Assembly (NCBI GenBank): GCA_026168455.1
Contig: CM047429.1
Location: 3,035,720-3,099,719 of the forward strand
Source: Theocolax elegans
Lineage: Eukaryota; Arthropoda; Insecta; Hymenoptera; Cerocephalidae
DNA length: 64,000 nucleotides
Direction: 5' to 3'
The translations under genes and the position numbers were made by a program. Below the pieces are notes generated by a model. The model saw nothing but the letters and a program-made list of their open reading frames with translations. It made no database searches and was not told the origin of the DNA. This document shows positions 1 to 11,353 of the stretch, piece by piece (positions within the stretch are counted from its first letter, which is position 1; every line of letters begins with the position of its first letter).

Positions 1-375
1 GACAGTATTAGGTTACCAGAGTCCGGAGCAGAATTGCAGATTTTCACTATTTAAGGTATAAATGGCTTACAAGAGTGTGACAGCATACATTTATGTCTTT
101 AAAAGTATTTTTAATGAAAAGTTCGGAAAATTTTACAAAAAAAGTCATACTTACGTTTTTAGTGAAAAATGCATCCTCTGGGAGCTAAAAATTCATGAAA
201 ATGGGCATATAATGCAAAAAAGTGCTAAAATGTCAATTTTGACTCTCTGTAACTTAAAATAATGGCCCAGAAAAAATCTGAAAAAATTCAGGAGAACTAC
301 TGGATACCTCTAAAACATATTCCCTCAGTTATAGCAATATTTATTTTTTTCATGTTCGATGTCACAGAGAACCAC

Positions 376-452
<77 letters not shown>

Positions 453-1620
453 ACTATTTACATTTTGAATAAATAAATATTCGATAGACAAGATTGAATC
501 ATTTTCCCCAAAAATTATAATCAACATTTAAAAATATTTAAAACTATATCGTTAAAAAAGTGTAAAAACTTTAATAAGTTTCCCCCAAACATTAAAAAAT
601 ATTTTGATGTACAATTTATAAAAAATTAATGACATTGATATTATAAATATAAATATAAATACTAATAGTTTTACGAATAAATGGTATTAATAAACATGTG
701 TTTTAACGTGCTTGTTATAACATATATTCACGTGTATATTTTTGCTAAGGTTAAAATTGCTTTTCTGAAATGTAACTTATATAAAATTAATACTAATTCT
801 TTAAATGGACAAAATTTTAATTAATTTAAATTAATTATACCTCCGATATTCAGTTCTGGAGGCACGAATTATATAACTGTGGTGTTTTATTGTTTCGACC
901 ATTATGTTGCAAATGCCAGATTTTGGATAACTTGTATACTTTCATAACTATATATTATAACTTTGTAATATTTTTTACTATTACTTTTTAGCTCCACTTA
1001 GAACCAATTGTATAAAATTGCCTTCATATTACAGATTCCGTACCTATTACAGATTTCTATATACTTGACTATATAGTTTATAATTTTCATTTTTTCTATA
1101 TTTATTTAATACACGCACAATAGTTATGCACATAATAGAATTTTCCTTAACTCATACAATTGAACAAATATGTAAATTGAATGATAAATTTGGAAAATCA
1201 GTTCATGTTGGTAAGTGATTTTAAATGAAGGTACGACATCCCCATAAGTCTATAAATACATATATAGATAATTTTTTATATTTTTTTTATTCATTTTTGA
1301 AGTGTGATACTTGATGTCCATAAATATTGACATTTACATTAATTTTTGATATAATATTTATTAAGGCAAACGAATTTCCAAATTTTCACTGGGTTATTGA
1401 CAATTGTCAATATAGATAACAGGCAGATATAAAATGACAAATGCACTCATAGAAATGTATTTATAATTCCGGAAATATCAGCGCAGGCCATATATATATG
1501 TATGGCCTACGCGCGCGCGCGCGCGCGTGTGTGTGTGTGTGCGTGTGTAGTGTGCCTCCAGTTTTCATTCAGTATACATGACATTGCGCACAATACATTG
1601 TCTTATTTAATATATATGTA
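1..1620. other. AT-rich non-coding stretch with microsatellites
   Basis: No convincing gene is visible. It contains a (TA)n microsatellite at about 378-443 and a (GC)n/(GT)n alternating purine-pyrimidine tract at about 1510-1548 that lies 70 bp upstream of the SMYD4-like start codon. Short open frames here are low-complexity or unsupported and were not called. Confidence 0.7.
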
Positions 1621-2709
1621 ATGGATAACATAAGACATATGCTATTCGAAAAAATAGCTGCTGCTGGAAGAACTAAAGAAATAACATTAAAATTAAAAGT
1701 TGCATCTACAGATGAGTCTAGAGTTCTAACAGCTTTAAATATTATAAAAATATTTGGTTCAGAGTTGCAAACTGAATGTAAGCAAAAAAGTTTAGAAGAA
1801 TCTATTTATTTGAGAAACAAAGCTAACTCTATTTTTGTATCTTGTAAGCGCAATGTTACTAAATTAATTGATTCGTGGGAATTATATTCAAAAAGTATTG
1901 CAATGGCACCCAATTTATCTCAAGAATTGTCTATGGCATACGCTAACAGATCTGCTGTTTTAATAGTTTTGAAAAAGTATAAAGAATGTGTGGAAGATAT
2001 AAATAGAGCCTTGGAACTAAAATATCCAAACATCTTGAAAGGGAAACTTTTTTATCGTAAAATCGTGTGTTTAAAACATCTTGGTCAAATTTCTATGGCG
2101 AATGAAATTGTAGATGAATTTACATATTGGTTAAAAAGTGTTCATTTACATGATACAGAGAAAAAAATATTTCAAGATAAACTAAAAAGTATAGCAAATT
2201 TAGAATATTCAAAATCTTGTACAGCTGTCCCAAAAATTGAAAATTTACCAAAATTTGTTTCTTGTAAAAATATATCATGTGCTTCAGAAGCACTATTTAT
2301 AAATTTCAACAAAAAGTTTGGTAGACATATTGTTTGCAATCGCAGAATTAATCCAGGAGAAATATTAATAATTGAAAAGCCGTACGCGACTATTTTAGCC
2401 TCAACTGAAATATACACACATTGTTCTTATTGCTTACAAATATATTGGTCGATGATACCATGTGAACGTTGTACTTATGCAATGTATTGTTCTCAGAAAT
2501 GCAAAGTTGATGCTTGGAAAAAATATCATGACATTGAATGTACTATTAACGGGATTTTAATAAATTTAAAATACAATATTTGTGACTTATTTAGTGTAAG
2601 GCTTAGTGTATTAAACATCAGAGAAGCAGGCAACATAGAAAAATTGAAAGCCGATTTGCAGCAAATTAATAAAGGTTATTATTATTATTGCATCAACATT
2701 ATTCTTTAA
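1621..2709 (+). CDS. SMYD4-like TPR/MYND protein, 5' part only
   Basis: The 362-codon frame matches the N-terminal half of the SET and MYND domain-containing protein 4 family, putative protein-lysine methyltransferases. Residues about 60-170 carry TPR-like helices (the motif AYANRSAVL is typical). Residues about 226-262 resemble the N-terminal strand of a split SET domain (FGRHIVCNRRINPGEILIIE). A MYND zinc finger spans C268 to C307 with the expected CxxC, CxxC, CxxxC and HxxxC spacing. Family members are roughly twice this length: the SET core with its NHSCxPN motif and the C-terminal helices are missing. A candidate splice donor (AAAG|GTTATT, about 2670) precedes the stop, so the last dozen or so residues may be intron read-through. 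No downstream exon was found in the window, so this is the first exon of a gene continuing elsewhere, or a truncated copy. The ATG is the first in a long clean frame. Confidence 0.72.
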   Translation: MDNIRHMLFEKIAAAGRTKEITLKLKVASTDESRVLTALNIIKIFGSELQTECKQKSLEESIYLRNKANSIFVSCKRNVTKLIDSWELYSKSIAMAPNLSQELSMAYANRSAVLIVLKKYKECVEDINRALELKYPNILKGKLFYRKIVCLKHLGQISMANEIVDEFTYWLKSVHLHDTEKKIFQDKLKSIANLEYSKSCTAVPKIENLPKFVSCKNISCASEALFINFNKKFGRHIVCNRRINPGEILIIEKPYATILASTEIYTHCSYCLQIYWSMIPCERCTYAMYCSQKCKVDAWKKYHDIECTINGILINLKYNICDLFSVRLSVLNIREAGNIEKLKADLQQINKGYYYYCINIIL

Positions 2710-3749
2710 CAGTAATTGAATCTAAATCTAAATATAATTTTTGACTTTTAGAAAAATGCTTGTCTTATACTTGCTTAAATTAATGTAGTAAAAATAATGT
2801 TTCATATAATTTTTAAGTAATAATCAAAATGCGATTTTAACATTATTAAAATGCTTGTTTTAAGAGATTCAAATTATACTGTTTAAATATATTTACATGC
2901 ACTTATAGCGTGACATGATTTCATAAATAAGTACTTTCATGTGGAAATACGAATAATTTTTTACCGATAAAATAGGAATTTTTTATCTGTATTACAAATA
3001 TTTTAGGTATAAAAAATAGCTATATTTCATTCCTATAAGTGTAACGTTTTTTGGCCCCTAAATAGGACATTAAATATGCTCTATTGGGATTCGGCATTTT
3101 CTACCTATAAAATAGTAATAAGTTTGTTCTTATATTTTTCAGGCTTATAAACGTTATAGTTAGAAACAATATTTTATTAATATAAAATAATTTACCCATC
3201 TCATGAATTGAGCAATCAGGATTTTTAAAGCATTTTTAAAGAATACAAAAATAATAAGAATTTCTTTTTCAAAACCTTATTATTGTTTTTATTTAATTTA
3301 TATTTATTTTGTTTTAGTTTATATATTTACACTAATTACATATATTTGTCGCAGAAAAACGCTGAAAATTTTTTTGCCCTAACCGAGAATCGAACCCCGC
3401 AACGCACGCACCAAACGCAAACGCTTTATCCACTAAGCTAACGCAACGCTTACACACACAAATGTTTGGAACTTGTATATACAGATCATTCATGTATTAA
3501 TATCTTAATAATTGTTATTTATTCTTTGATCTATATACATAAGATGTTAGGCAGTAATTAACTAATTTAAATACTGATGGTCTTAACGATGTCTACCAAA
3601 GAGATATCTTTTTCATTTTTTCTATATTAATAATTTCTTAAAAGCATATGAATACTTTTATAATACTATTTATACCCTACTATTTATACCTTTGTTTCAA
3701 TAAAAGCATTTCCTTACCGAAGTCTTTCACTTTTTTTTTCATTGTAGTC
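2710..3749. other. AT-rich non-coding stretch
   Basis: Nothing gene-like beyond the tRNA-like sequence listed separately. It could be intron or 3' flank of the SMYD4-like gene; no exon with SET-core motifs was seen on either strand. Confidence 0.5.
3376..3450 (-). other. tRNA-like sequence (degenerate)
   Basis: On the minus strand an A-box-like block (TAGCTTAGTGGATAAAGCG) is followed about 35 nt later by a B-box-like block (GGTTCGATTCT). The T-stem and acceptor stem do not pair well, so this is tRNA-derived rather than a working tRNA gene. A shorter relative sharing the first ~45 nt lies at 56067-56121 on the same strand, so this is a dispersed repeat. Confidence 0.5.
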
Positions 3750-5803
3750 ACTTTGAAAAACTATTTAGTTGATTTAAACAAAGTAAGTTACTTGGATACT
3801 TCGCTAACGTTCAACTAAATATTTAATAATATTTAGAAAATTTAATAGAATATAACCTAAAATCAAGAACATTACTCAATTCGGCCATCTCTAATATTAT
3901 TTAAAATAAATATGTAAATTTAATGAAATATTTATTTTATTAAAGAAAATATTAATTATACTTAAACAGCCACGCATCTGTTTCAACAAAATATTTTAGT
4001 AAATTAAACAACATTCGTGACGAATCTACACTAACTAAATATTAGATAATTTTGATTAGGTATCTAGTCAATCAAAGAAAAATATTTCGTTGATTTAAAT
4101 GATTCAATTTGTCGATACAACAAAGCTATTTGGAACCAAGTATTTACTGAATTAAAAAACATTTTTCGTCCACTTAAGCAAATAATTTAGTTGGATTAAG
4201 GAAATAAATTGATGATTTAAAGCATATTTATTTACCAAACATTTTTGTGACACTATAAAATATTTAGTTGTTTCACTGATACCGTTTTTCCTTAACGAAT
4301 TATAACTTAATAAAATATTTTTTTACATCAATAATATAATTTGTAGTTATAAATAAATTTATGTTTAATAGCATATTTATTCAAGAATACATATATATAG
4401 TCCTTACAAAAAGTTTTTTTGACTATTTTAATAAATATATTTAATTCAAATTTCGCGCTACCTCAACTTCTGCTTCTGCTGCTAGGTGGATCCACTTTTT
4501 TGATTAACTCGCGAATGAACAAATTTTTATTTGATTCGTATATAAGAAATTTTTAGTAATATTAATTTATCGAAACCGTTTGTAAAATTATGTATGTGTA
4601 TGCGTTGCGTGATGCGTTATAATATAAATGTAATAACCGAAGAAATAAAGTGTGCGCCGATTATCAAGAAAATGTATTAATAAACTATTAAGTGCCCAGA
4701 CTGAAATGAGTGAACAGTATATATGCAGGTTTAAAATTATGAAATATGCAGTTGGTTTGAGTAAGTACTAAATCCAGTAAGATAATAAATTCAATTAAAC
4801 ATGCAATTGTATAGCGCAAAATAATATTTTATACATTTAGCATAATATTTAATTGCCACCACAAAATATTTTGTTGGTTTAAACCAGCTTTTGTTGGAAG
4901 AAGAAATCGTGGTATTTGAAAATAATACGTAATTTTGTTACGTAACAAAAGCACGTACCAAAAGTACGTATTGTTACATGCTAAATTCGAACATTTTGTT
5001 ACGTATATATTGGCGCGTAGTTTTGGCACGTAATTTTATTACGTACTTTTGGTACATAACTTTTCTTTTCTTTTTTTTTTTTGCTTAACGTCGCTCTCAC
5101 ACTGATGATACTACTGCACGTAATACAATTACGTACTTCAGGTACGTAACTCAATAAAAATATTAAAAAAACATCTTTTAACTGTTACGCTTGGTCTGTA
5201 AAGCTTAATCCGGAGATGCCGGCTGGTGCCCTTTTACTGTGTCTGCCGATTGATTAGTGTATTTTCAATAAGTATGCTTTCACAAAAGATATCGCACATA
5301 CCTCTGTGGTCGCTGATGATACGCATCAGTATGAGAGCGACGTTAAGCAAAAAAAAAAAGAAAAGAAAAGTTATGTACCAAAAGTACGTAATAAAATTAC
5401 GTGCCAAAACTACGCGCCAATATGTACGTAACAAAATGATCGAATTTAGCATGTAACAATACGTACTTTTGGTACGTGCTTTTATTACGTAACAAAATTA
5501 CGTATTTATTTTAAATAGATTGATTCAATTAAATAGAACGTTGGTTAAAACAATCTTTTCTTCGTTCAATGAAATATTTGTTTCAAATTATATTGCGAAA
5601 AAGTAATGAATGAAATATTCTATTAGTATAACAAAATATTTGGTTGTGTCTAATAAATATTTCATCGGTTTAAGAAAGTGTTGGTTGAAAGAAGAAATTG
5701 AGGTACTGGCTCAATTTAATATAACGTTGGTTCAAGCGATCTTTTCTTCGTTCAATGAAATATTTGTCTCAAATTATATTGCAAAAAAGAAATGAATGAA
5801 ATA
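3750..5803. repeat. Left portion of a CACTA-like element with subterminal repeats
   Basis: It begins CACTTTGAAAAACTATTTAG and then repeats variants of a short motif (TAGTTGATTTAA, AAATATTTAGTTG) for over 500 bp, as subterminal repeats of CACTA-type elements do. It is interrupted at 4921-5510 by a MITE. The final ~290 bp contains two direct copies (about 5527-5612 and 5715-5800) of a GTTCAATGAAATATTTG-containing block. The block at about 5630-5700 recurs at 15745-15815, suggesting the right portion lies at 15736-16045 and that everything between was inserted. Assignment to CACTA rests only on the terminal resemblance. Confidence 0.35.
4921..5510. mobile_element. Palindromic MITE with TACGTAA-rich arms
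   Basis: The ends are inverted copies: AATAATACGTAATTTTG on the left and the complement of CAAAATTACGTATTTATT on the right. The inverted arms are about 200 bp (roughly 4921-5120 and 5310-5510) around a ~190-bp centre. Each arm is made of smaller palindromes (GGTACGTAAC- and TTACGTAA-type words). No protein is encoded. Flanking sequence on both sides belongs to the CACTA-like repeat, so it is an insertion into it. Confidence 0.75.
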
Positions 5804-5806
5804 TAG

Positions 5807-7560
5807 AAAGTACTTTATAAAACACCTTCGACGAAGGTGTCAAACTTCGCAAGTATGGTTTCCAATCACACTTTCAAAAACGATGTCTGATACAAAATTA
5901 TTAATTTTTACTCCCATCTTTTTTCTACTTATTTTTCTTTTTATAAAGTACTTTATAAAACACCTTCGACGAAGGTGTCAAACTTCGCAAGTATGGTTTC
6001 CAATCACACTTTCAAAAACGATGTCTGATACAAAATTATTAATTTTTACTCCCATCTTTTTTCTACTTATTTTTCTTTTTTATTATTAGACATTTTATAT
6101 ATTTTGCTTAAACTTCATAAGTAGTTTCTGCTATTGAAAGTACTGAAATCAAAGCGGAATTATCGACAAGTATTTTTTACCATGCCATAAATTTGTGTAT
6201 TACTTAAACACTTATACATTGTTGCTTAAAATTTCTTACAAATTTCTGCAATTGAAAGAACTGAAATCAAAATGGAATCGACAAGTATTGTGTACCATAT
6301 CAACACAAACTTTTAAATTATTTACTATTATTTTAGGTATTCACTTTAAATAACTCGTTTATTCGTTATTTATGTCTGTAGAAAGTACTTTATAAAACAC
6401 CTTCGACGAAGGTGTCAAACTTCGCAAGTATGGTTTCCAATCACACTTTCAAAAACGATGTCTGATACAAAATTATTAATTTTTACTCCCATTTTTTCTA
6501 CTTATTTTTCTTTTTTATTATTAGACATTTTATATATTTTGCTTAAACTTCATAAGTAGTTTCTGCTATTGAAAGTACTGAAATCAAAGCGGAATTATCG
6601 ACAAGTATTTTTTACCATGCCATAAATTTGTGTATTACTTAAACACTTATACATTGTTGCTTAAAATTTCTTACAAATTTCTGCAATTGAAAGAACTGAA
6701 ATCAAAATGGAATCGACAAGTATTGTGTACCATATCAACACAAACTTTTAAATTATTTACTATTATTTTAGGTATTCACTTTAAATAACTCGTTTATTCG
6801 TTATTTATGTCTGTAGAAAGTACTTTATAAAACACCTTCGACGAAGGTGTCAAACTTCGCAAGTATGGTTTCCAATCACACTTTCAAAAACGATGTCTGA
6901 TACAAAATTATTAATTTTTACTCCCATCTTTTTTCTACTTATTTTTCTTTTTTATAATTAGACATTTTATATATTTTGCTTAAACTTCATAAGTAGTTTC
7001 TGCTATTGAAAGTACTGAAATCAAAGCGGAATAATCGACAAGTATTTTTTACCTATAAATTTGTGTTTTTGTTAAACACATCTTTTTTCTACTTTTTTTT
7101 GTTTTTATAATTAGACATTTTATATATTTTGCTTAGCAAATAAGTAGTTTCTGCTATTGAAAGTACTGAAATCAAAGCGGAATAATCGACAAGTATTTTT
7201 TACCATACTGTTACGTATGAAAAGGAGAGAAGCGAGAAATAAAAAGATGGACTGCGGGATTCGACCCCGGGACCTCAGCGTGCGAATCGCGCGCTCTGAC
7301 CGTCGAGCTACCGTCCACCCGGACAGAGCATCGACGATACGAGCTACACACTTCTTATCTGTCACTTGACTCCTTCTCATATGCCCAAGTCGCTCGGCGA
7401 TGTCCGTGACAATACCATAAATTTGTGTTTTTGTTAAACACATCTTTTTTCTACTTTTTTTTGTTTTTATAATTAGACATTTTATATATTTTGCTTAGCA
7501 TATAAGTAGTTTCTGCTATTGAAAGTACTGAAATCAAAGCGGAATAATCGACAAGTATTT
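5807..7560. repeat. Tandem ~435-bp units with an internal hairpin
   Basis: The block starting AAAGTACTTTATAAAACACC occurs at 5807, 5945, 6382 and 6817; spacings are 138, 437 and 435 bp. Each head carries an 8-bp stem with a 3-nt loop (ACACCTTC-GAC-GAAGGTGT). The unit tail (TTTCTGCTATTGAAAGTACTG to ACAAGTATTTTTTACC) repeats twice more, at about 7145 and 7507, without the head. The open frame at 5796-6089 is simply two heads read in frame and is not a gene. A diverged single copy of the head lies at the window end (about 63915-64000). Confidence 0.8.
7208..7411 (-). mobile_element. tRNA-like insertion (SINE-like) in a tandem unit
   Basis: About 200 bp interrupts a unit of the 435-bp tandem array; the neighbouring unit shows the uninterrupted sequence. 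On the minus strand, about 7250-7322, there is a D-arm that pairs (GCTC/GAGC) with an A-box (TAGCTCGACGGTCAGAGCG) and a B-box (GGTCGAATCCC). Acceptor pairing is partial. The edges show short inverted similarity (TATGAAAAGGAG against CTCCTTCTCATA). It fits a tRNA-headed SINE or a MITE that captured a tRNA; a functional tRNA is unlikely. Confidence 0.45.
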
Positions 7561-8340
7561 TTTACCATACCATAAATTGTATTTTAATTAAACATTTATA
7601 TATTGTTTCTTAAACTCCATAAAAAGTTTCTGCAATAGAAAGTACCAAAGTAGAATCAACAAGTATTTATTTTTAAAAATACAAATATCTTTTAAATTGA
7701 TATAACAAACATTTTTTTAAAAAAGTATCTTACAAGTTTACATTTCAATACTAGTTCTGTCATGTCCTACAAGCAATAGATAAATAATTTTTTAATAATA
7801 TTATTAATTTCTGCAAAACTGATAAAAAATAAATTTCTCACTTTTTTATTCTCTTTAAATACACAATGTATATCCTTCCCGTGTCTTGCAGCAACAGATA
7901 AACAATTTTATATAATAATAATAATATTCATTTGTGCAAAATTAATTTCTGCAAAACTAATAAAAAAGTAATTTCTCTCTTTTTTATTCTCTTTAAATAA
8001 AATAATACTTGCACCAATCGTTGAATTGCCATCTTACTCTTGTATAGTAAATCTAATTCGAACTGCATAACACACTGCTTATGCATGTTTAGATCAAGGG
8101 CTTATAAATATTTTAAGGTAAGATTAAGTATAAGACTTAATGTTAACTCATGAGACCTGTGTATATCGTATAACAGCGAATAATTTTTATTTGACTTCTG
8201 CAGTTAAACGAAGTACCAGCACTTGACAACTATTTATGATTAGAAAAAGAATAGACACGTTCAATTCCGAATTAGAAATATTACGTTTTAAACATTAGAT
8301 TGCTTTATTTCAACTTTTTTAAAACTATTTTCAGTATACA
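7561..8340. repeat. AT-rich stretch with a duplicated ~115-bp block
   Basis: Two direct copies (about 7757-7865 and 7880-8000) share the words GATAAA-AATTTT, TTTCTGCAAAACT and TTTTTTATTCTCTTTAAAT. No coding potential is seen. The rest of the stretch is featureless AT-rich sequence. Confidence 0.45.
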
Positions 8341-8580
8341 AGAGAATTTTTTTTTATATGTTAACGTCGTTCTTTTTGTGCTCCCGATTCGGTGCTAATC
8401 AGCGACGAAAGTCATACAATTTCTTGGCGAAGAAAGTATACAAGAGGATATAATTCCCACGTAAAAAAATAGTATACAGATTGTATACAAAATGTATACA
8501 ATTTATTTTATACAAATAGTATACAATATTGGTTGTATACAATATGTATAAAATCTGTATACAATCTGTAAAAAAAATAG
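8341..8580. repeat. GTATACAA-rich short-motif repeat
   Basis: The palindromic word GTATAC, usually as GTATACAA or its complement, recurs about ten times in 240 bp, in both orientations. It looks like the subterminal part of a non-autonomous DNA element. No ends or target duplication could be defined. Confidence 0.4.
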
Positions 8581-8689
8581 TCTATACAATTTGATAAAAA
8601 TTTTATACAAAAAGTAAAGAAATTTCTTTCTTTCTTATTTTTGTATAAATAAAAAATCTGGAAGATTAAAAACAGAAAATATATTAGGC

Positions 8690-10010
8690 ATTTGGAAACA
8701 GCTGCAGCACTGCCCTGTGAACGAGAAAAACTGTAGAGGTTATGGACATCAGAACCATCGATGATGAGAAGATTAACGCAACCAAGAATTGCTGCTGCCA
8801 CTGACACCAACGATCTTGAAAAAATGTCAACAACTTTTCCTTCATCGCGATTTGGCCAAAATTTTCAAACTGTCATTTCGTTACATCCAACGGACTCTTC
8901 AACATCGACTTGCACATCACGAAGGTTAGACGCAGGGTCTGACCAAATGTTTTGTATCTTGAAGTTTTTTTTTCTTTTTCTTGCTAGTTTTCTGTGTTTT
9001 TTTAACATTCATATTTGTTTGAGAATTTCCTTGACTATACTGTTCAGTAGAGCCATCATTTTTACCTTGTGACTTTTTGTTAGTTTGTAATTTATTAACA
9101 GTTGCTTTTTTAATTTTAGTATATGAAGGTTTCTTCATCACCGCTTGTTTTGTTTGTTTCTTTTTCGGAGTGCTCATCTGGCTAATATCATCATCTGAGC
9201 TTTCAAAATCTGATAAATCCTAAAAGAGAAGTAAATGAATAATTTTTTCAGTTTTAAAGTCTTTAGTTTAAAAATACTTACACTTAAATTTAATATTGTA
9301 TCATATTTTTCCAACTTCCATTCCATAGGTGCATTATCTTGTTCAATTATTTGAATAAATGCTTCTTTTAGTGTTAAAGTTTTAAAACAATCGAAAAAAG
9401 ATTCTAAATGCTGCTTCATGTTAGTATTGTCAATATCATCAAAGCTATTTTAGTCAAATTTTACTTCAATAGCATTTTCTTTTGTTAAGTCATAAAATAC
9501 ATAAACAATTATGTTAAAGTAGATATATTAGTTTCAAAATCTTTGCATTTCAGAAATGTTATAAAACAATAGTATAAGAATAATGCACATCCACAGAACA
9601 ATTACAAACATCTTCCAAATAAGATTTCAAATCATCATATTGCTTTTTCGTTTGTGATATGTGTCTAAGTGTAACTTAAGATTTCTTACAAATATTGGAG
9701 TATTTACAAACAATATTATCCAAAGGTGTTTCTTTAACTACTCGATGCAAATCTATGGCCAATGGAATATCCAAAACTCCAAATGTTCCCTTATTACTTT
9801 CATTAAAAATTTGAACAGTATGTTTTTATATGTTCGTCATCATCATATATTGCAAACTGAAAAATACTCATCCTTATTAAACTTAATGCAATGAAGTCCA
9901 TTATTACGTTTCTTAACATCTGAGTTTTGTTTGCTAGTTTTTATTTGTTCCATTTGTTCATTGTAATTAAGTTCCATTTCATTAAATATTCTATCTCTCT
10001 TCAGACTTTT
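8690..10010 (-). pseudogene. Decayed repeat-borne gene, copy 1 (unrecognised protein)
   Basis: Reading the minus strand, protein-like segments lie in order but in different frames. They include a segment beginning MKQHLESFFDCFKTLTLKE (from 9419) that ends at a clear GTAAGT donor. A ~70-nt intron ends in CTCTTTTAG, followed by DLSDFESSDDDISQMSTPK and a long Lys/Gln-rich tail (9177 down to about 8930). A second copy lies on the plus strand at 40662-41634 with the same exon-intron boundary and upstream segments. Both copies have stops and frameshifts. I do not recognise the family. The first exon is moderately acidic and hydrophobic; the second is a basic, probably disordered tail. It is probably carried by a repeat. 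Confidence 0.5.
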
Positions 10011-10353
10011 TACTTTTTATCGTTTATTTACTCATCTTATTAGTGAGATGCTATTTTTCTTTACACAGAAATACTTGTTTTATCTGTAACACTTTATGCA
10101 CGCTGTAATATACACGCGGGTTGACGTTTGACTTAATTATCTCTCACTTCACTCTATCTCTCTTTCTCTCCCGTGTAAGTAAATGTGATCCCCTGCACCT
10201 ATGTGTTACGTGACATTTTTGATGAAGATACGGGAATGTCATATTATATATATATATCCAAAGGCCCGCTGACTAATTTTAGAATTTGAAAATTTTTAAA
10301 ATAACAGTTAAATTTAAGGGTTAAATTAGCTGTCTATCGCGCCTTTTGATATA

Positions 10354-10401
<48 letters not shown>
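10011..10401. other. Non-coding flank with TA microsatellite and MITE fragment
   Basis: About 10318-10352 matches the end of the MITE found at 15555-15740 and 39005-39070 (words TTAAATTAGCTGTCTAT and GCGCCTTTTGAT). A (TA)n/(TG)n microsatellite follows and runs directly into the gypsy 5' LTR. No gene is seen. Confidence 0.5.
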
Positions 10402-10405
<4 letters not shown>

Positions 10406-10672
10406 GGCAAGACGCACAGAGAGTATTTACCCCAGTAGCCACCAGTTGGCGCTTCACAGCGAGCGATATAGAGAGAGCGGGATAACCGCCGATAAGTCAG
10501 TCGCGTCGTAGCTTCCGACGCATGAGTCCGCAAGAGCGGACGAGAGCTTGTAACAATAAACTCTAATCATTATCATATCTCTGTCTAGCTATCATTGTAC
10601 CTGTACCTCGAACTCCTGGTAACGCCGAGTGTGGCGGCGATACGATCAAGGCAACAGACCCTGATCCCCACA
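10402..10672 (+). repeat. 5' LTR
   Basis: 271 bp with TGTGGG/CCCACA ends and an AATAAA polyadenylation signal at 10555-10560. About 10493-10550 folds into two strong hairpins around ATGA and GAGA, resembling a hammerhead ribozyme (see findings). Confidence 0.9.
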
Positions 10673-10674
10673 AC

Positions 10675-10687
10675 TGGTGACCCCGAC
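10675..10687 (+). promoter_or_regulatory. Primer binding site, tRNA-Trp type
   Basis: TGGTGACCCCGAC begins two bases after the LTR. It is complementary to the conserved animal tRNA-Trp 3' end (GTCGGGGTCA plus CCA) over 13 nt. The tRNA assignment is from memory of animal tRNA-Trp. Confidence 0.7.
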
Positions 10688-11353
10688 TTAAGATCAGCGG
10701 AAGCGGCGTGGAAACACACACCGAACGGACGAGCCAGCGGCCGATTCTCTGAACGACCGGTACGCAGCGTGCCGACCGCCACTTCGTGGATCCAACAGCG
10801 GCGAGATACTGCCTACGCCGTAAAAGCTGAACTTCGAACACCACCAGGAAGTACATCGAGTACAGCATTGCGATGGAGGTATATAAAGTAAAAAGGGCGA
10901 TCATGACGTAAAATTCGATCGACCCACCGAAGCAAGTAGCTGCGACGTATAACCTTCAATGTTATATCGTCATAGTGAAAACCGTTACCGTAGACGTAAA
11001 AACCGGTAACGCGAATTCAATTAAATCAATATAAAACGGAGTCGCGAACGAAAACTTTGTTATATCAAAATTCGTGTACTATTGCATGCAGAAAATTCTC
11101 GGGACGGCGTCCACGGATGAAGATGCCAATCATTAAGAATTTTACCAATATGATGAGAATAACGTGTAAAATTAGGGAAGCCGAGCTCGGGGGCGCGGGT
11201 AGTCGACTCAGGTCGTAGCCTGTGCCATGCAGCTAAGATCGCGACCTTGTTATAGCGTGGTAACTGGCAACTACTCGTAACCCAGAGTAAGGTCAATTAG
11301 CCAGTTAGATTAGAAAGTTCAGACGTAACGAGCGGGTGGCATGAGTAAAATTA

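Noticed and set aside
5796..6089. Membrane protein of 97 residues
   Set aside because: It is two identical 46-residue blocks produced by the tandem DNA repeat read in frame; the apparent hydrophobic segment is an artefact of T-rich sequence.
10563..10904. Open frames over the gypsy LTR and leader
   Set aside because: They run across LTR, primer site and leader on both strands; these are functional nucleic-acid regions, not coding.
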